In this document: positions 59,157 through 64,000 of the stretch, piece by piece
How the letters are laid out: each line of letters opens with the position of its first letter
Numbering within the stretch: the stretch's first letter is position 1
Assembly (NCBI GenBank): GCA_033807775.1
Contig: CM066326.1
Coordinates: forward strand, 89,380,873 to 89,444,872
Direction of reading: 5' to 3'
Source of the DNA: Saussurea involucrata
Taxonomy: Eukaryota; Streptophyta; Magnoliopsida; Asterales; Asteraceae
DNA: 64,000 nt
Position numbers and translations under genes: made by a program
Notes under the pieces: generated by a model
Databases searched by the model: none
What the model was told of the DNA's origin: nothing
The model's input: only the letters and a program-made list of their open reading frames with translations

Positions 59157-59265
59157 CCCTCATAGCTAATTCTCCATTTATGTATAAAAGTTTGGATGAA
59201 ATCATGGTTAACTTTGATAAATTTTAAGGTTTAAAATTTTCATGATTTTTAGATGTTTCAAATAA

Positions 59266-59811
59266 AGATGTAATTCACTAAAGACGTAATTCCCTAAAGA
59301 CACCAACACATATAACACTAACAATAGTAATAATAAACTTTGTCTGTTTTGATGTATTTTATCGTATTATTGTCTCTTACTGTTATGAATTACAGGTTAA
59401 GTAACAGTTTACCAAAACTCTTACTGGATAAGCGTTTGCCAAATGTCACTTATCTTCACGTAACATATATGAAATTTGCAATTTTATTTAAATCTTAAGT
59501 GACTTATTGATTTCACAGATAACTTCTGTGATGTTTAAGGGGTTTTAATTGTAATGAAATAAAACTTGCAAACATTCAAATAAGATAACGTAAATTACAG
59601 TTTTTAATATCCAATACATAAAAGAACACAAATAAACCAATAAAAACATTAATGAGTTGGTACCATGGTACTACATCAATATATGACCTCCAATACTCTA
59701 TAACAAAGTTTGTATATGTAGTCAGTATGACCAACCAACTATAATCAATACCAATTAAATTAATACGAATTTAAATGATACGGTCACTAAACAACAAAAA
59801 AATTAGAGTGA
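59266..59811. other. Intergenic, no gene seen
   Basis: AT-rich. About 59399-59450 holds a relic of MITE family 2 (CAGTTTACCAAAACTCTTAC). Confidence 0.4.
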
Positions 59812-60088
59812 TTCATTAAAATGCCCCAAGTTCACCAACCCTTTCATCCATTTGCCCTCTCTCTCCCAATTTACCAAAATACCCTGAAAATCCGTGGGCA
59901 TCCGTGGGAATGCTGAAAATCCGTGGGCCACGGACCAAAAATCCGTGGTCACTCACAAAACATCCGTGGGCAAGACAAATCCGCGGGCCACGGATTAGCC
60001 CACGGATTTTCAGGGTATTTTGGCAATTTGGGAGGGAGATAGGGCAATTGGATGAAAACGAAATGAACTTGGGACATTTAGATTAATT
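59812..60088. mobile_element. Foldback MITE, GTGGGC-rich
   Basis: The left half (ATGCCCCAAGTTCA, ACCAAAATACCCTGAAAATC) is inverted in the right half. The centre repeats CCGTGGGC/GCCCACGG several times. Sequence with the same outer theme but a CGCGATCGCGGGC core is at 61786-62100. Confidence 0.65.
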
Positions 60089-60603
60089 TCTGAAAAAAGG
60101 ACCTTTCCAATTTTTCCCTATACCATTGGTGTCCCACAATCAAATTTTTACATCTCATCCTTTCGTTTGATAATTAGTTTAGTAAATTAACGATGGTTAA
60201 CGGTGTTAACTATGTTTACTCCCTCAGTTTTCAAATTAAATCTCTCTCTCTCCTATTCTCTCCAATTAAACTTAATTTCTGCGTTTTTCAGATTTTTATA
60301 ATTCTAGTAATATTTTCTTTCAGATTTTATCTTAATTAATTATATATTCTTTTGTCTTGAATTAATCTTATTGTTAATCAATTAATGCTTTGCTTTTAGA
60401 ATTTAAATATCAATTAAAATTAAAAAAAAACGTTTTTAATATTAAAATATGAAATTTTTGAAAAATTAAAATGATTATCAATAGTAATTTATTTCTCTAT
60501 TTATGATGATTTTTTTTATGAAAGTTAATAATTTGATGTTACCAATATTTATCATGATAATTGAACTTTAAACATGTTAATCATTTTAACATCATAAATA
60601 TAA

Positions 60604-61728
60604 GAGTAAACTACACTTTTGGTTCATGTGATTTGGTGTTTATAACACATTTGGTCCCTACAGTTTAAAAATTACACTTTAGCCACTACTGTTTGCCATT
60701 TGGTCCGGATTTGGTCCCTCTGACCAACGTCCGTCCATTGTCAGACGTTAGGGGCAACCATGTGAGATGCACATGAGGGTAAATCAGTCTTTTTCCCTCA
60801 CAAGGACCAAATCCGAACCTTTACTCAAACCCTTTCTCTCGCCGGTTTCTGGGTTTTAGTCGCCAGAAACTGCTACTCTCGCCGAAAAATCGAGATCTCG
60901 CCGGGAACTGGGTTTATATCGCCGAAAAGTTCATCCATGTCGCCGACCACCATTCAACCACCGGCGACCAACCATACCAGAGGTCTCTCTCTCTCACTCG
61001 CGTCTCTCCTCTTTTCTGCCCTAACATCACTCCCGTTGCCGCACCACAGATCGCCAGTGCCACCTCTCTCCATCTCTCTCACGCATCTCTGAACTCTCGG
61101 TACTCCCCCTCTTCTTCCCTCTCGCTCTCTAGATCGACCCCCCTCTCGATTACAGACCTGCAACCACTTCTCTGCAGGTCACCGGCCACCAATCTGAGTT
61201 CTCCTACCACCACCACTCCGCCAGCGGTAAGAATCTGCCTTCCCTCTCGATTTCGTCACCACTCTCCATTTCCCCCTTTTCTTGGTCGATTGCAGACCTG
61301 TAATCGGCCTCACCCCTCTTTCTCTCTCGATTGTTTCTAACAACAGCAGCAAGAACACGCATCGACCACTGCCCTACCTTCGTCCCGTTTGCAGACCACC
61401 ACAGACTCTCTTCCATATCTGATTGCTCCATTTTTTAGAATTTTCTATTGATAGGGTTGTGTGTGTGTGTTTGGGGAAGAAGAAGATAGGAGAGAGAAAG
61501 GGTTTGAGTAAAGGTTCGGATTTGGTCCCTGTGAGGGAAAAAGACTGATTTGCCCTCATGTGCATCTCACATGGTTGCCCCTAACGTCTGACAATGGACG
61601 GACGTTGGTCAGAGGGACCAAATCCGGACCAAATGGCAAACAGTAGTGGCTAAAGTGTAATTTTTAAACTGTAGGGACCAAATGTGTTATAAACACCAAA
61701 CCACATGGACCAAAAGTGTAGTTTACTC
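60604..61728. mobile_element. Mutator-like element, 237-bp inverted ends, 9-bp duplication
   Basis: The first 237 bases (GAGTAAACTACACTTTTGG to CCCTTTCTCTC) return inverted at the right with about four mismatches. TAAATATAA flanks both sides (60595-60603, 61729-61737). The 650-bp interior is GC-rich and unlike its surroundings (TCGCCGG, CACCGGCGACC, many CTCTCTC words). It may be captured host leader or coding sequence, as in Pack-MULEs. No transposase. Confidence 0.88.
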
Positions 61729-61737
61729 TAAATATAA

Positions 61738-62504
61738 TCAATATTTGATATAAAAAATTAAGTTGCAAACATATAAATTAAAGGGAAATTAATTAAAATA
61801 CCCTAAGTCCAACTTCGTGTTACCAAAATACCACAAATCTCTCCCACTTTGCAAAAATACCCTTTTTTCCGCGATGGGAGCCCGCGATCGCGGGCCAGGG
61901 ACCATTTCTGACACTTTTTTAAACTTGCAGGGACCATTTTTGAAAAATGGAATCACGGGCTAATCCCGCGATGGTATGTTTTTTGTGACTTTTCAATTGC
62001 AAGGGACCATTTTTGAAAAATTCCAGGGACCATTTTTGAAAATTTCAACCACGTTTGACCATTTTGACCACTGTTCATCCGCGTTTCGTCAAATTTAATG
62101 AATTTAAAATGAAATGTTACACTGTCAACCCCTATACTTATTTACTAAATTTACTTTATACCTTTTAGTTTCATTATTTTAATTTTACATTTAACACATA
62201 TAATCGTTTATTAACTAAAATACGTTAAAAAAATACGTTTTAATTTTAACAAATTACACCATTATAATCGTCTCTTCGATACGTTCGAAATGAGCCCAAT
62301 CTTGAATTTTTTTGGATTTATATATTTTAATATATATCATATACAGTTATACACTACATAAAAAAATATTTTTTATATTTAAAATTCATACCCTTATAGT
62401 TAATTATTTAATTTATGGTACATCTCTTATTTTTTTTCAATTTTTTTTACACTCCTATCGCATTAACATAATAATCATATATTAACTAATTCATTAAATC
62501 GTTT
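61738..62504. other. AT-rich repeats left of the inverted repeat
   Basis: 61786-62100 is a degenerate repeat with a CGCGATCGCGGGC core and GGGACCATTTTTGAAAA words. 62105-62430 is a further direct copy of the AT-rich block found at 63366-63668. Confidence 0.5.
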
Positions 62505-62601
62505 TAAATTATTATTATTTGAATGTGTTTATAGATATCGTGAATGGCAATAGGAGAAGGTTTCACGAGAAGAATATTAAATGGGGTTTTGACAAGTTGG
62601 T

Positions 62602-62811
62602 GGGTTTAGGGATAATCAGGCTCGAACTGATGACTTCCACCACGTCAAGGTGACACTCTACCGCTGAGTTATATCCCTTCCCTGCCCCCATCGAGAAATA
62701 GAACTGACTAATCCTAAGGCAAAGGGTCGAGAAACTCAACGACACTATTCTTGAACAACTTGGGGCCGGGCCTTCTTTTCGTTTTCGCACTATTACGGAT
62801 ATGAAAATAAT
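62602..62811 (-). other. Nuclear insertion of chloroplast DNA (NUPT)
   Basis: 210 bp matching the plastid inverted-repeat region upstream of 16S rRNA: trnV-GAC and the spacer with GAAAAGAAGGCCCGGC and TTCTCGATGGGGGC. Recognised from memory of the highly conserved plastid sequence. Against arm 2, it replaces eight bases (ATCACTGG), as in end-joining repair. Confidence 0.88.
62607..62678 (-). tRNA. trnV-GAC: Plastid-derived tRNA-Val (GAC), inside the NUPT
   Basis: 72 bases, AGGGATATAACTCAGCGG at the 5' end, TTCGAGCC T-arm, and anticodon GAC at 62646-62644. The cloverleaf is intact, but a plastid tRNA in a nuclear setting is unlikely to function; no CCA is encoded. Confidence 0.85.
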
Positions 62812-63772
62812 ACTCATTTAAGAATTGTGAAAATGGGTATTTGGCGAATGATGATTCATGTGTGTTTGGAGCTGAAGTATTTGCAGTTACAGAGTATGCA
62901 CAAAATGATCGATGTATTTCCAACGTAACTTAGATTAAAATTATTTCCTTCAGTTCAGTCCCATCCCGTCCCATCCAGTTCAGTCCCGTCCAGTTCCGTC
63001 CCGTTCCATCTAGTATGCGTACCAAACGCTACCTAAGAGTACCGTAAATTAAATAATTAACTATAAAGGTATAAATTGTAAATATTAAAAATATTTTGAT
63101 GTAGTGTATAACTGTATATGATATATATTAAAATATATAAATCAAAAAAATTCAAGATTGGGCTCATTTCGAACGTACCGAAGAGACGATTATAATGGTG
63201 TAACTTGTTAAAATTAAAACGTATTTTTTTAACGTATTTTTGTTGATAAACGATTATATGTGTTAAATGTAAAATTAAATTATGAAAGTAAAAGGTATAA
63301 AGTAAAGTTAGTAAATAAGTATAGGGGTTGAAAGTGTAAATATCAAATCAAAATAACAATTTCGAATTGAAATGTTACACTTTCAACCCCTATACTTATT
63401 TACTAAATTAATTTATACCTTTTAGTTTCATTATTTTAATTTTACATTTAACACATATAATCGTTTATTAACTAAAATACGTTAAAAAAATACGTTTTAA
63501 TTTTAACAAATTACACCATTATAATCGTCTTTTCGATACGTTCGAAATAAGCCAAATCTTGAATTTTTTTGATCTATATATTTTAATATATATCATATAC
63601 ACTACATCAAAATATTTTTAATATTTACAATTTATACCTTTATAGTTAATTATTTAATTTACGGTACTTTTAGGTAGCGTTTGGTACGCATACTAGATGG
63701 GACGGGACGGAACTGGACGGGACTGAACTGGATGGGACAGGATGGGACTGAACTGAATGAGATAATTTTAAT

Positions 63773-63985
63773 CTAAGTTACGTTGGAAATACATCTATCA
63801 TTTTGTGCATACTCTGTAACTGCAAATACTTCAGCTCCAAACACACATGAATCATCATTCGCCAAATACCCATTTTCACAATTCTTAAATGAGTCCAGTG
63901 ATACCAACTTGTCAAAATCCCATTTAATATTCTTCTCGTGAAACCTTCTCCTATTGCCATTCACGATATCTATAAACACATTCAA
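63773..63985 (-). pseudogene. MATH-domain gene fragment, arm 2
   Basis: A 70-codon open frame that matches the last half of a plant MATH domain: KWDFDKLVSLDSFKNCENG, then YLANDDSCVFGAEVFAVTE. Such domains bind substrates in BPM-type and TRAF-like proteins. There is no upstream gene body in the window, and the copy is bounded by repeat sequence, so a captured or duplicated fragment is likely. Confidence 0.65.
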
Positions 63986-64000
63986 ATAATAATAATTTAA

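Larger units (their letters stand above)
44113..59260. mobile_element. Candidate gypsy-type solo LTR, interrupted by the copia element
   Basis: Starts TGTAACACCTCG, a common gypsy LTR start, and can be ended at GATGTTTCA (59260). AATAA lies directly on both sides (44108-44112, 59261-59265). Without the copia insertion it would be about 2.25 kb. It holds a stretch dense in CCGGAT words (44740-45125), a GC-rich palindromic patch (45160-45235) and the tandem repeats at 58300-58670. The ends were searched for by eye, so a chance match is possible. Confidence 0.45.
62521..62935 (+). pseudogene. MATH-domain gene fragment, arm 1, split by plastid DNA
   Basis: Encodes the C-terminal part of a MATH (TRAF-like) domain, as in the arm 2 copy: NGNRRRFHEKNIKWGFDKL, then after the plastid insertion GYLANDDSCVFGAEVF-type words. 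No start or remaining gene body is present. Confidence 0.65.
62504..64000. repeat. Large inverted repeat centred near 63355
   Basis: Arm 1 (62504-63345) and arm 2 (63366 to the window edge) are inverse copies of each other, apart from 210 extra bases in arm 1. In order from the outside each has a MATH-domain fragment, a run of CAGTTCAGTCCCGTCC words, ACCAAACGCTACCTAA and a 320-bp AT-rich block. Arm 2 probably continues past the window. Confidence 0.85.

Noticed and set aside
62607..62678. A functional nuclear tRNA-Val gene
   Set aside because: The anticodon and flanks identify it as plastid trnV-GAC with its plastid neighbours.

Overview
The window looks like nuclear DNA of a flowering plant, most likely a eudicot. 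The evidence is a class XI myosin with many short GT-AG introns, a QALGGH-type C2H2 zinc finger, dense small DNA transposons (MITEs), plant LTR retrotransposons, and a fragment of chloroplast inverted-repeat DNA. A guess at an asterid rests only on the look of the repeats.

Left edge (1-9100): the first 65 codons of a SUPERMAN-like zinc-finger gene run off the window on the minus strand. About 7 kb of intergenic sequence with MITEs follows, plus a weak two-exon reading frame just 3' of the myosin. Centre-left (9108-42900): one large minus-strand myosin XI gene. Its motor, six-IQ neck and first coiled-coil exons (41842 down to 25500) add up to 962 codons in perfect phase. From 25.6 kb to 10.2 kb the coiled coil is encoded by two exon types, here called B and A, repeated in tandem with their introns. 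In transcription order they run B-A-A-A-B'-(lost B)-(half B)-B-A-B-A-B-A. Two short exons then end the protein at 9108 with no visible globular DIL tail. The introns hold two decayed copia remnants and over ten MITEs.

Centre-right (44113-59260): a candidate gypsy-type solo LTR is interrupted by a 12.9-kb Ty1/copia element on the minus strand. The copia element has two 950-bp LTRs, a GCTAG target duplication, a tRNA-iMet primer site and a polypurine tract. It carries broken gag and pol genes and about 4 kb of extra coding sequence between RNase H and the 3' LTR. That accessory region has what looks like its own promoter (CCAAT, G-box, TATA) and a 5' leader intron.

Right edge (59266-64000): MITEs, a 1,125-bp Mutator-like element with 237-bp terminal inverted repeats and a 9-bp target duplication, and a large inverted repeat whose arms each hold a MATH-domain gene fragment. 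One arm has gained 210 bp of plastid DNA containing trnV-GAC.

The most unusual feature is the tandem amplification of coiled-coil exon cassettes in the myosin. Second is the self-promoted accessory gene in the copia element. All splice sites were read by eye without transcript data.
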